From positions 381,733-445,732 of the forward strand of contig NZ_LMRS01000023.1 of the NCBI RefSeq assembly GCF_001426195.1: a DNA stretch of 64,000 nt. Direction: 5' to 3'. The position numbers and the translations under genes are program-made. This stretch comes from Sphingomonas sp. Leaf339. GTDB taxonomy: Bacteria > Pseudomonadota > Alphaproteobacteria > Sphingomonadales > Sphingomonadaceae. Shown here piece by piece: positions 37,355 to 44,675 of this stretch; within the stretch, counting starts at the first letter, position 1, and each line of letters starts with the position of its first letter. The notes under the pieces are model-generated. The model did not search any database. It was given only the letters and a program-made list of their open reading frames with translations, and was not told the DNA's origin.

Positions 37355-37993
37355 TTGGGGGCAGTGCAGGGGGCGATCGACGTGATCGCGCGGGAAGCGA
37401 TGTTGTTCGCCGGCGTGGGCCTGTTGATCGGCGGTATCGATGACCTGCTGATCGACGCCGCTTTCCTGATCCGCAGGGCGTGGCGAGGCGGGCGTCGGCG
37501 ATTGTCGGTGATGACCCTGTCGGCACCCAGCCATCCCGGCCGGATGGCGGTATTCGTGCCCGCTTGGGACGAGGAAGCGGTGATCGGCGCGATGCTGACG
37601 ACCGCGCTCGATCGATACCGTCATAGCGATTACCGGATCTATGTCGGCCTGTACCCCAATGACGGGCCGACCATTGCCGCAGCGACGGCGGTGGCCCGTG
37701 ACGACCCCCGCGTCAGGCTGGTGATCGGCGAGACGCCAGGACCGACGACGAAGGCCGGGTGCCTCAACACATTATGGCATGCCTTGCTGGCGGCCGATGC
37801 GGCGGACGGATGCGTCACGAAGGCGATCGTGTTCCATGACGCCGAAGACGTCGTCCACCCCGACGAACTGACCGTATTCGACACGCTGATCGAGGGGCGG
37901 GCAGTGGTGCAACTGCCGGTCCTGCCGCTGGTGAAGCGCGGATCGCGATTGGTGTCCGGCCATTACGCGGACGAATTCGCGGAAGCGGCTTGA
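37355..37993 (+). pseudogene. NfrB-like glycosyltransferase, truncated after 212 residues
   Basis: The frame starts at TTG 37355. It matches the N-terminal part of phage N4 adsorption protein B-type GT2 proteins: an early membrane segment (LFAGVGLLIGGIDDLLIDAA), FVPAWDEEAVIGAML, VGLYPNDG, VVFHDAEDVV-like IVFHDAEDVVHPDEL and LPVLPLV. Full-length relatives have several hundred more residues with further membrane helices. Here the frame stops right after GHYADEFAEAA, at a repeat shared with 41121-41144. The fragment keeps the nucleotide-sugar region but is probably non-functional. Confidence 0.8.
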
Positions 37994-38006
37994 TCGTTAC
38001 CACTAC
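37983..38006. repeat. 24-bp repeat, copy A, at the truncation point of the NfrB-like gene
   Basis: AAGCGGCTTGATCGTTACCA continues to CTAC and matches copy B (41121-41144) at 22 of 24 positions. It supplies the premature TGA of the glycosyltransferase. Confidence 0.6.
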
Positions 38007-38012
38007 GTGTGT

Positions 38013-38348
38013 CTACTCGCAGGCGACGCCGTCTACATCACCATCCATGCCAATACGATAACCAGGCGATCCCGCATTGATTGGGGCAGCGCCCGCCGCC
38101 CGTGCCTCGTTACAACCACCATAATGTACAGAGGCTTCAACGACGGCGATCTCGTGAGACGACAGCGTCAAAAGTTGCCACGCCCGTTGGACATGAGGCA
38201 CGGCAAACCACGTCCCGACAGCGACCCAAACGCAACTAATAATAACCGTCATCGCAAACGGCGTCTCTTTTTCGGGCAAGCGCCGGTCTTTTCGATAGGG
38301 ACCGCCCGCACGCTGAGCATGGCGAAATCTGGGATACTTTTGGCGCAT
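38013..38348 (-). CDS. Excalibur calcium-binding domain protein, membrane-anchored
   Basis: A 111-residue protein: a basic N-terminus, one membrane helix (TVIISCVWVAVGTWFAV) and a C-terminal Excalibur domain (YGGCNEARAAGAAPINAG, then PGYRIGMDGDVDGVACE). The domain keeps the two cysteines and the D-x-D-x-D-G calcium loop. These domains sit on surface or periplasmic proteins. A shorter start at 38252 would leave only the helix and domain. It converges on the truncated glycosyltransferase. Confidence 0.85.
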   Translation of the reverse strand: MRQKYPRFRHAQRAGGPYRKDRRLPEKETPFAMTVIISCVWVAVGTWFAVPHVQRAWQLLTLSSHEIAVVEASVHYGGCNEARAAGAAPINAGSPGYRIGMDGDVDGVACE

Positions 38349-38390
38349 CCATACATGATCGCGACGGCCTAGTTATTATCGCGTTAAAAA

Positions 38391-38414
38391 AAGCAGGTTG
38401 CGCGTTGCCACTAC
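38391..38414. repeat. 24-bp repeat, divergent copy C
   Basis: It matches copy A (37983-38006) at 18 of 24 positions, including the ends AAGC and CCACTAC. Confidence 0.35.
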
Positions 38415-38445
38415 TCATCACGAGGAAGTGAGCGGGCGAAGGGAA

Positions 38446-38476
38446 GGGCCGCTTCCGCCCACTTGCGGACATTCGT
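38446..38476. repeat. Dispersed GCCGCTTCCGCCC...GGACATTCG repeat
   Basis: It carries GGGCCGCTTCCGCCCACTTG followed by CGGACATTCG. Related degraded copies occur at 40122-40153 (GACCGCTTTCGCCC...GGACGTTCG) and near 41031-41060 (GGAATGGCCGCTTTCCACC). Such elements look like the small repeats scattered through sphingomonad genomes. Confidence 0.5.
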
Positions 38477-38496
38477 GCCGCGTGCTGATCTGCAGT

Positions 38497-38838
38497 ATGC
38501 GACGCTGGGCATCCCTCCTCTGTCTTGTCCTTGTGACTGCCTGCGCCGCGCTTTCAGGCCTTTGGTTAACGGCAGAAAGTCGCCTTCGCCGGTTGCAGCA
38601 AGAGGTGCGTTACCGTCAGGACGCGCCGTTGGAACGTCGCGCCTACGCGATCAGAGCTCGGGAAGAACGTAGCACGACCAGAGAGATCGCGGATTTGCTT
38701 TTGCCCGTGACGGTCTCCTTCCCGGATCGCAACTGCGTCGAGCTACGCCCGCGCTGGGGGGTCGTTGGCGGTACAAGTATAACCTGCTTCTCCACCAAGT
38801 CCGGTCAGCTCTTGTATCACGCCAGTATCGGTGAATGA
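38497..38838 (+). CDS. Hypothetical membrane or exported protein
   Basis: A 113-residue protein from ATG 38497, chosen because it opens with a signal-like segment (MRRWASLLCLVLVTACAALS); the cysteine could be a lipobox. A basic helix (LRRLQQEVRYR) and two cysteines in the C-terminal half (NCVELRP, ITCFSTK) follow. No family was recognised. It overlaps a dispersed repeat upstream. Confidence 0.55.
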   Translation: MRRWASLLCLVLVTACAALSGLWLTAESRLRRLQQEVRYRQDAPLERRAYAIRAREERSTTREIADLLLPVTVSFPDRNCVELRPRWGVVGGTSITCFSTKSGQLLYHASIGE

Positions 38839-39115
38839 ACGTCAGCTAACCACCAATCCCGCAACTTGTATTCTGACTTGGTTAGGGCCCGACCGGGGCT
38901 GCCACATGCGCAGATTTCCGCCACTTCCCGGCGTCTAACCTAACGCGATTCGGCAACGGAATTCCGCCGCGCCCAATGCATGATGTCTAACCGTATTACC
39001 TTACCCTTGGGTGGGCGGCGTAACTGCTCCCGCAATATTTACCGAACGCCGAAAGCTAGGAAGCTTGTCATCATTGGGGCATATTCCATCTGTCCGATTA
39101 AATGAGGCGAACAGA

Positions 39116-39988
39116 ATGGCAATGCGCTGGCGACCTTGGGAACATGCGCTTCTTACCGCGCAGTTGAAATATGAGAGAGCGCAGCTCTTCAGTAGCGCAG
39201 CCGTTAACGCTTTACACCAATTTCAACAACAGAAATTACATACCCTGAAACACGACGGAAGGTATACACTCCACTCATGGATGCTAGAAGTTAATACCAA
39301 TATTCCTCCAGAAATAATGTTAAACGTTGGCGATGCCATACATAACTGGCGCTCTGCTTTAGATCACTGTGCTTATACATTTTGGAAGATGGATAATTAC
39401 ACCTTTACGACGAGCAACTTGAGAGACGTAGATGTCTATTTTCCAATTACGTCGAAGGCTAGAGAGTATAGGAAAAAGATAGACCAACTAAGCCTTTATA
39501 CTGATGCACGTACGGCCTTTTTAGAGTTTGAGGCGTTTGAGGGAGGATTGGGGGACACGCTGTTTTGCCTTTCGAAGCTCGACAATATTGATAAGCATCG
39601 CATGATACCCCAAGCTAATGTAGTGATAAGAGTCTCTGATATTTATATCAAATCTAGAGAGGGTGTGTTTGACACCTATCACGAGCATTTGCAGCCGGTA
39701 GAGATTAAAATGTCATCAAACCAAATGACGACCTCGTTAACAAACCCGGCGGGAGTCAAAATATTCGGCTATTATGTATTTCCTCCGATGGAGGCGAGGC
39801 GCCAGCGATTTGTGGACGAAAGTAAATCATCGTCGAGCATAGAAGTCGAATTGGCTGAGAACATTCCACTCTTAAATCACCACTGCGGCCGAAGTCTTTC
39901 TGGCTCACTGTCGGCATTCTCAGTCGGCGTTTACGGTGTTCTAGATACGTTGAGACGTGTCATCCAGCATCGCATCGACGCTGAATAG
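39116..39988 (+). CDS. Hypothetical protein of unknown function, low-GC gene
   Basis: A 290-residue protein from ATG 39116, with GAGGCG about 10 bases upstream. Base composition and codon use are clearly more AT-rich than the core genes, a sign of recent acquisition. The only recognisable feature is GDAIHNWRSALDHCAYTFWK near residues 76-95. This resembles the NxRSALDH motif of a broad group of uncharacterised bacterial proteins found on mobile DNA. It is soluble, with no signal peptide or membrane segment. Confidence 0.75.
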   Translation: MAMRWRPWEHALLTAQLKYERAQLFSSAAVNALHQFQQQKLHTLKHDGRYTLHSWMLEVNTNIPPEIMLNVGDAIHNWRSALDHCAYTFWKMDNYTFTTSNLRDVDVYFPITSKAREYRKKIDQLSLYTDARTAFLEFEAFEGGLGDTLFCLSKLDNIDKHRMIPQANVVIRVSDIYIKSREGVFDTYHEHLQPVEIKMSSNQMTTSLTNPAGVKIFGYYVFPPMEARRQRFVDESKSSSSIEVELAENIPLLNHHCGRSLSGSLSAFSVGVYGVLDTLRRVIQHRIDAE

Positions 39989-40329
39989 CGGCACGGTCCC
40001 CTGCGAAGTGAAAAAATCGTGGCGCAGGATGTTTTACGGAACCGGTGAGGCGGTTTGAGCAGGTGAAGGGAGCGCGTCACAAACATACGTGGCTCAAAGC
40101 GCTTGCCTGACGCTGGCGGACGACCGCTTTCGCCCAAAGGTGGACGTTCGCATCTGACAGTCAGAACCTGCTCGGTACCGGCATGACCCAATCTAAATAA
40201 TAAGGTCTAACCGTCCCGAAGCGGGAACCTACTAATTAATGCAAGTAATCATGATAGCTCGTTGGTCATTGACCTGTTAACGGCGTTACGGGTGCGATGC
40301 GAACGGTCGCAAGACGTGGGGGGGTTTTT
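39989..40329. other. Gene-free intergenic stretch with one dispersed repeat
   Basis: No convincing frame was found. It holds a degraded repeat copy at 40122-40153 and the presumed promoter of the PEP-CTERM gene. TTGACCTGTTAACGGCG near 40268-40284 has a possible -35 box. Confidence 0.5.
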
Positions 40330-40968
40330 ATGAAGAAGTTTATTGTAGCGGCGTTGACGGCGACGATGCTTGCGGGCTCGGCCAACGCGGCTCCCATCAT
40401 CGGTTCATTCTCGCTTGCGTCGTTCTCGGGTAACTACGTCAGTGGGACAGCATCAACGGCGACGGGGTTGGACTTTGGTGATGCGTTTGGTGGAACAGGG
40501 AATGGTTACGGCACAAATGGGTCAGCCCTTGTTGGAAATGCTCAAGGAAGCTTCGCAGGTCTAAATGGCGTTCTTGCGTCAGTATCCGACATTGCTTTAG
40601 GCGCTGGTATCGCGAACCCCTACGTCACTAATCCTTTCATTAGCTTCGGCGGGGCTAGTAATATCGCGTTTGCGTTCGCCAATGCCAGCCTCACGAGATC
40701 GCCGCTAGGAACTAGCATCACGATTACTGGCACCGGCACTTTTACAAATGGTGTGGCGGCGGATGCGACGTCGGGGACATTTTCTTTGGCCACGTCTTCA
40801 GTGAACGGGACGGCGAATTCTGTGAGCTTCACGTTCACTAGCAACGCCGTGGCGACTGCCAGCGCCGTTCCAGAAACATCGACATGGGCGATGATGACGC
40901 TGGGCTTCGGTGCCATGGGCTTCGCGATGCGGCGCAAGAAGATCAACACCCGTATCCGGCTCGCCTGA
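40330..40968 (+). CDS. PEP-CTERM-like sorted exported protein
   Basis: A 212-residue protein with signal peptide MKKFIVAALTATMLAGSANA. The body is rich in Gly, Ser, Thr, Ala and Asn. The C-terminal sorting signal is VPETSTWAMMTLGFGAMGFA followed by MRRKK: a PE-x-x-x-W motif, a hydrophobic helix and a basic tail. The usual PEP is PET here. Such proteins are processed by exosortase and linked to exopolysaccharide or surface export. No exosortase is in the window. Confidence 0.85.
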   Translation: MKKFIVAALTATMLAGSANAAPIIGSFSLASFSGNYVSGTASTATGLDFGDAFGGTGNGYGTNGSALVGNAQGSFAGLNGVLASVSDIALGAGIANPYVTNPFISFGGASNIAFAFANASLTRSPLGTSITITGTGTFTNGVAADATSGTFSLATSSVNGTANSVSFTFTSNAVATASAVPETSTWAMMTLGFGAMGFAMRRKKINTRIRLA

Positions 40969-40994
40969 TAGACTCCTTTCAAGCTGGGCGAAGG

Positions 40995-41023
40995 GCCGTC
41001 GATCGGAAGGTCGGCGGCTCTTT
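40995..41023 (+). terminator. Terminator of the PEP-CTERM gene
   Basis: A 10-bp stem with two G-T wobbles (40995-41004 with 41009-41018) and a GGAA tetraloop is followed by TCTTT. Confidence 0.65.
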
Positions 41024-41120
41024 ACGTCTCCGGAATGGCCGCTTTCCACCAATCCCGGCCGTACCCGTTAAACCGCAGTTGAGGTGAAACCGGGTTGTAC
41101 GAGACGATTTTTCATTTGGG

Positions 41121-41144
41121 CAAGCGGCTTGAGCGTTACCACCA
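41121..41144. repeat. 24-bp repeat, copy B
   Basis: AAGCGGCTTGAGCGTTACCA continues to CCAC and matches copy A (37983-38006) at 22 of 24 positions. The two bound a 3.1-kb segment. Confidence 0.6.
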
Positions 41145-41193
41145 CTAAAAAAGCTCGTCCGCCCGGCCATCGGTGTCAACGTTCCGCCTAGCC

Positions 41194-41688
41194 TTAATTG
41201 ATGAGAGGTATTCGAATCGTGCGTCGAGGACGGCGAGAGCGGACTCGGATGGCATCGGAAGCGCAGTGAAGCTGCAAAGGCGCTCGGCTTTTAGAAATGA
41301 CCCACATACGAAGGGGTTCAACCGGTTGGATACAATTATGCTTTATCTGTATCCGGCCTTCAACCAGCTGAATGCGAGGTTTCGGGGCGCTGCCAGAGTG
41401 AAAGACGAAACCGGCATTTGAAATACCGCCACGATTATCTGGTTCTATAATGTCGAACGAAAGATCAACTAATGCCTTCCGACCCTTATTCCAAATCTCG
41501 ATTATATGGATGGCATCACCTTCTTCCGCAGTTTGCACGGCCTCGCGCAACCCACCTTCAATATATCCGAGCAGAATAGGGTCGTCGATTTCCAAAATTT
41601 TCGCGCGGCCAGCATACCAATGCTGAACTAGCCAAGTCAGAAGCGAGCCCGTCAACGCCGCCCCCAAACCGTACACCGCGTCTTCCAT
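41194..41688 (-). CDS. Hypothetical protein with N-terminal membrane segment
   Basis: A 164-residue protein from ATG 41688 (MEDAVYGLGAALTG). One N-terminal hydrophobic segment (LGAALTGSLLTWLVQHW) precedes a soluble part with IIEIWNKGRKALVDLSFDII, which looks like a beta-sandwich seen in small membrane-bound hypothetical proteins. No family was recognised. An upstream start at 41757 is possible but less likely. Confidence 0.55.
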   Translation of the reverse strand: MEDAVYGLGAALTGSLLTWLVQHWYAGRAKILEIDDPILLGYIEGGLREAVQTAEEGDAIHIIEIWNKGRKALVDLSFDIIEPDNRGGISNAGFVFHSGSAPKPRIQLVEGRIQIKHNCIQPVEPLRMWVISKSRAPLQLHCASDAIRVRSRRPRRTIRIPLIN

Positions 41689-41768
41689 ATACTGCCCTTG
41701 ATCGCCTCTTTCGACATTGCATAGCCGGGTTCGATAAAGTGAACATGCCTGAAGCAAAGTGGCTGGGG

Positions 41769-41795
41769 GGAGGGGTTGCAGCGCGCAACCCCTCC
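41769..41795. other. Perfect 11-bp hairpin
   Basis: GGAGGGGTTGC (41769-41779) pairs with GCAACCCCTCC (41785-41795) around a 5-base loop. It lies 80 bases upstream of the minus-strand hypothetical gene and just before a plus-strand TATAAT. It has no T-run. Confidence 0.55.
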
Positions 41796-41803
41796 GGTTG
41801 AGT

Positions 41804-42060
41804 TATAATGGCCGTCGCGGCGTGCAACGGTTGTGGCACGGCTATCGCATTAACGAGAGCGCCAGTGCGCACACACGAACTCAAGCCGTCCAAAACGGAC
41901 GCGAGTATACGCATGAACGAAGACCATTCGGTCATCCTTTCATCAACCAGGGGTTGATCCGGATGGCCTTCCATGCGACGCCTAGTTTTCCAGACAGGAG
42001 CTTCGCGATGGGTAACCGTCCGGATATCCGGGGGGGCCGGCCGAAAGGTCGGCCCTTTTT
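41804..42060 (+). ncRNA. Candidate small RNA transcript
   Basis: TATAAT at 41804-41809 could be a -10 box, and a strong intrinsic terminator ends at 42060. No convincing protein is encoded between them. An AGGAG plus ATG near 41997-42011 could start a short frame running into the terminator, but its residues look random. The evidence is the promoter-like and terminator-like bracketing only. Confidence 0.35.
42034..42060 (+). terminator. Strong rho-independent terminator
   Basis: A 9-bp stem (42034-42042 with 42047-42055, one wobble) with GAAA tetraloop is followed by TTTTT. A perfect 12-bp palindrome, CCGGATATCCGG, directly precedes it (42020-42031). Confidence 0.85.
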
Positions 42061-42555
42061 GCTTATGGAGCAGAGTTCCTTTCTGACGTTAGTCGATAGT
42101 CATCACCTTAAAATGTCTCCGTTCGCCAATCGATACGAAGATGAAGAGCCTCCAACACACCATCAATCGGGTCCGCCATCGGTCCTCACCAATACGGACT
42201 GTGATAGAACGAGGGTGGGAGCAATAGGCTTTTCGGCGGGGCGCGATGAACCGTTGACTTATTGCGAACGTGTGAGCCTTGCGGCGCGCGGTTCTCTGCG
42301 GGTTTAACGAAGTGCAAGCGGAATGATTCGGCGGACAAATATTTTTGTCGACATTGTACCCATCGAGGCTCCTCACGACCTATTTTGGCAAATTGCGCCA
42401 AATTTGGCGCGTCAGGTCGATTCGCTTTCATAGCTTTGGCATAGCATGGGCAATCAGAATGCTGAGGAACAAATAGGGTCCGTCGGCGCGCTGCGGCAAA
42501 GGAATATGTCACGAGCAGACGTGGCTCACCGCGACGCCATGAGCCACGGCGGCGG
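42061..42555. other. Low-GC stretch without a supported gene
   Basis: Frames exist on both strands but none has family features, a good start site or codon bias. The notable item is a perfect 16-bp palindrome at 42395-42410. Confidence 0.5.
42395..42410. promoter_or_regulatory. Perfect 16-bp palindrome, possible operator
   Basis: GCGCCAAATTTGGCGC reads the same on both strands. TTTTGGCAAATTGCGCC just upstream repeats half of it. It lies about 150 bases beyond the 3' end of the minus-strand methylase gene. Confidence 0.4.
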
Positions 42556-43389
42556 TCAAATTAAAGGACCCGACCAGTCGATCCCAGCACTTTTCACGAT
42601 CAATTCTGGCGCCGTTCGCGCGCCTTCCGTCTTCTGACCGACGGAATATGTTGTCATCACCTCGTCCACTGCAAAGCGGTTGAAGACTGCCCGCGATCCG
42701 TCCGTTGCGTTGATCGAAAGGATAAAACGACCGCGGATGCTAGCGAGCTGTTCGGCCAATAATTCGAAATCCGAACGGCTGAAAACGCCCGGACCGTAAT
42801 CCCCTTCGCAATCCCAATAGGGCGGGTCGAGATAGAAGAGCGTGTCCGGACTGTCATACCTCTCGATGACCTGCCCATATGGCAGGCGTTCGATAATGAC
42901 GCCCGCCAAGCGTTCGTGGATCTCCGGGAGGAGGACGGCCAGCTTCGTCACATCGAACCGGCCGGGATTGCTGACGCTGACGCCGAAGGCGCGGCCGGCG
43001 ACCTTTCCCCCGAAAGCGCAACGCTGAACGTATAGGAATCGCGCCGCCCTTTCGAGATCAGTCAGCGTATCGGGGTCCTGCGCCAGCAGCCGATCGAACT
43101 CCGCCCGACTGGTGATCTGCCACCGCAGCAGGTCCATCAGCGCCAGATAGTGACGCTGCAGTATGCGAAAGAACCCGGCCACGTCGCCGCTGATATCGTT
43201 GATCACCTCGGCTGACGGCCGGCGGTTCCGACGTAGAAAGACGCCGCCCATACCGACGAATGGCTCAACATAGGTCTTATGCGGCGTTGACCCGATAAGG
43301 GTGCAAACCCGCTGGGCAAGATTGCGCTTGCCGCCAATGTACGGCGCGGCCGGACTTACCGGCCGCACGTCATAAAGATTCGACTCCAT
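42556..43389 (-). CDS. D12-class DNA adenine N6-methyltransferase (Dam-like)
   Basis: A 277-residue enzyme. The AdoMet-binding region is PYIGGKRNLAQRV and VEPFVGMGGVFLRR; the catalytic motif is DPPYWDCEGDY (residues ~193-203), and the target-recognition part lies between. The D12 class methylates adenine in GATC-like sites. No cognate restriction enzyme is adjacent. Stand-alone D12 methylases are common in prophages, where they protect against host restriction or regulate phage genes. It lies at the edge of the prophage block. Confidence 0.93.
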   Translation of the reverse strand: MESNLYDVRPVSPAAPYIGGKRNLAQRVCTLIGSTPHKTYVEPFVGMGGVFLRRNRRPSAEVINDISGDVAGFFRILQRHYLALMDLLRWQITSRAEFDRLLAQDPDTLTDLERAARFLYVQRCAFGGKVAGRAFGVSVSNPGRFDVTKLAVLLPEIHERLAGVIIERLPYGQVIERYDSPDTLFYLDPPYWDCEGDYGPGVFSRSDFELLAEQLASIRGRFILSINATDGSRAVFNRFAVDEVMTTYSVGQKTEGARTAPELIVKSAGIDWSGPLI

Positions 43390-43738
43390 AGGTTTCAGGT
43401 CTCAATAGGCGCCCGCCCATGCATGGGTGCGGGACGTTTGCGGCTAGGCCAGCCGCGCGTGACGAGGGTCATAGCTCGTCGGTTGCCGTGTTTGCCCACG
43501 GCACCCCCGCTCAGCCGTTATCGGTATTCCGATATCGATCGGCGGACGTGTTCGAATATGGCTTTATCGCCTCAAGCGAGCGCAAAGCAGCGCTTCAGCC
43601 GTGGAGCGGCGTTGTCCTTTGTTTTCAATGCCGGTTGCCCTCTTCGCGGGCCAGTTCGTGCTATTGGATATCAAAGCGTTATACGGCCGGGGGCAAGCCT
43701 GCGGTTGCGCATGAGCTGGGAAGGCGTAGGCTTTCGAC
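43390..43738. other. Intergenic stretch between divergent phage-type genes
   Basis: No supported gene. CCCGCCCATGCATGGGTGCGGG (43412-43433) is an imperfect palindrome about 25 bases upstream of the methylase start and may be an operator. GGGAAGG-type sites near 43718 could serve the 49-residue gene. Confidence 0.5.
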
Positions 43739-43888
43739 ATGAGCCAGCATCTGACCGATCCCGCCGTTATCGCTGCGATGACGGACGACGAGCTTCGCAA
43801 TGCCTACGAGCAGACGACGGGCGAAGTGGGTGACGAGGAAGCCGATCGCCTCGCAGCCGAACTGAACCGACGAGAGATCGATGTGTAA
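43739..43888 (+). CDS. Small acidic phage-type protein (49 aa)
   Basis: A 49-residue acidic frame: MSQHLTDPAVIAAMTDDEL, then GEVGDEEADRLAAELNRREI. Its TAA lies inside the start of the next gene (ATGTGTAA at 43881-43888), an 8-base overlap that argues for a real coupled gene. The function is unknown. Confidence 0.65.
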   Translation: MSQHLTDPAVIAAMTDDELRNAYEQTTGEVGDEEADRLAAELNRREIDV

Positions 43889-44522
43889 TCGAGCCCGCAA
43901 TCGCGGCGAACCTGAGACACTGATCAGCCGGTTCGGTGGGGACTGGCTAAATCCGAAGCCGATGGACAATCGCTTCAACCCGGTCGAGCTATACCCCAAG
44001 AGCCGGGCTTACGTTTTTCGCCAGGACGGCGATCGTCGCGGTCTGGACGTGATGCAATGGGACGTGACAGCCGGTCAGGCACCGTGGCCTATGACGAACG
44101 TCCGTAACCTGAAGTTGCCCCAATGGCGCGCGTTGGCAGCGCGGCCGGAGAACCGGTGCCTGATCCCGCTGACCGAGTTCTGCGAATGGACACCTGACAA
44201 GCATCAGGTGGGCGAAGGCAAGCCGGTCAAGGGTGAGGTGTGGTTTGACGTGAAAGACGCGGACGTCTTCGCGATCGGCGGGTTCTGGCGGCAGATCGGT
44301 GACGAGCGCTACTTCGCAATGGTGACGTGCGATGCGAACGAGTTGGTCGCGCCGATCCATCCGAAGGCGATGATCACAATCCTGCACCGCGACGACGAGG
44401 ATAGGTGGCTAACCGGCACATACGACGATGTCTTGGCACTTCAGCGTCCATACCCTGCCGAGCGAATGACGGTCCGCGGACCCGTCTTTCCTACGCGGGA
44501 GGGCAAGCCGGCCGACCAGTAA
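43881..44522 (+). CDS. SOS response-associated peptidase (SRAP/YedK-HMCES family)
   Basis: A 213-residue protein. The catalytic cysteine is residue 2 (MCNR), exposed after Met removal. Conserved segments are VMQWDVTAGQAPWP, the ENRCLIPLTEFCEW catalytic glutamate region and APIHPKAMITIL with the histidine. YedK and HMCES crosslink to abasic sites in single-stranded DNA to shield them. SRAP genes are common on phages and plasmids. It sits beside the adenine methylase and faces the acyltransferase. Confidence 0.93.
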   Translation: MCNRARNRGEPETLISRFGGDWLNPKPMDNRFNPVELYPKSRAYVFRQDGDRRGLDVMQWDVTAGQAPWPMTNVRNLKLPQWRALAARPENRCLIPLTEFCEWTPDKHQVGEGKPVKGEVWFDVKDADVFAIGGFWRQIGDERYFAMVTCDANELVAPIHPKAMITILHRDDEDRWLTGTYDDVLALQRPYPAERMTVRGPVFPTREGKPADQ

Positions 44523-44675
44523 TACCGTGATGCTGGAGACGGCCGACCGACTTCCATTAACTGCGGCAGTCTTTGGCATTCCTTTGCTGAAGTTAACCCG
44601 GTCAATACGGGCCGCAACCAAAGTCGCAAACGCCTTACAGGAACGTCAGCGACTTTTTGCAGATATCGGCTTGCC

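Noticed and set aside
41558..41974. A 138-codon minus-strand frame upstream of the membrane-segment hypothetical gene
   Set aside because: It overlaps the better-supported frame at 41194-41688 and has no visible domain.
41759..42307. A 182-codon plus-strand frame through the strong terminator at 42034-42060
   Set aside because: It runs through an intrinsic terminator and has no family features or good ribosome site, so a non-coding transcript is preferred.
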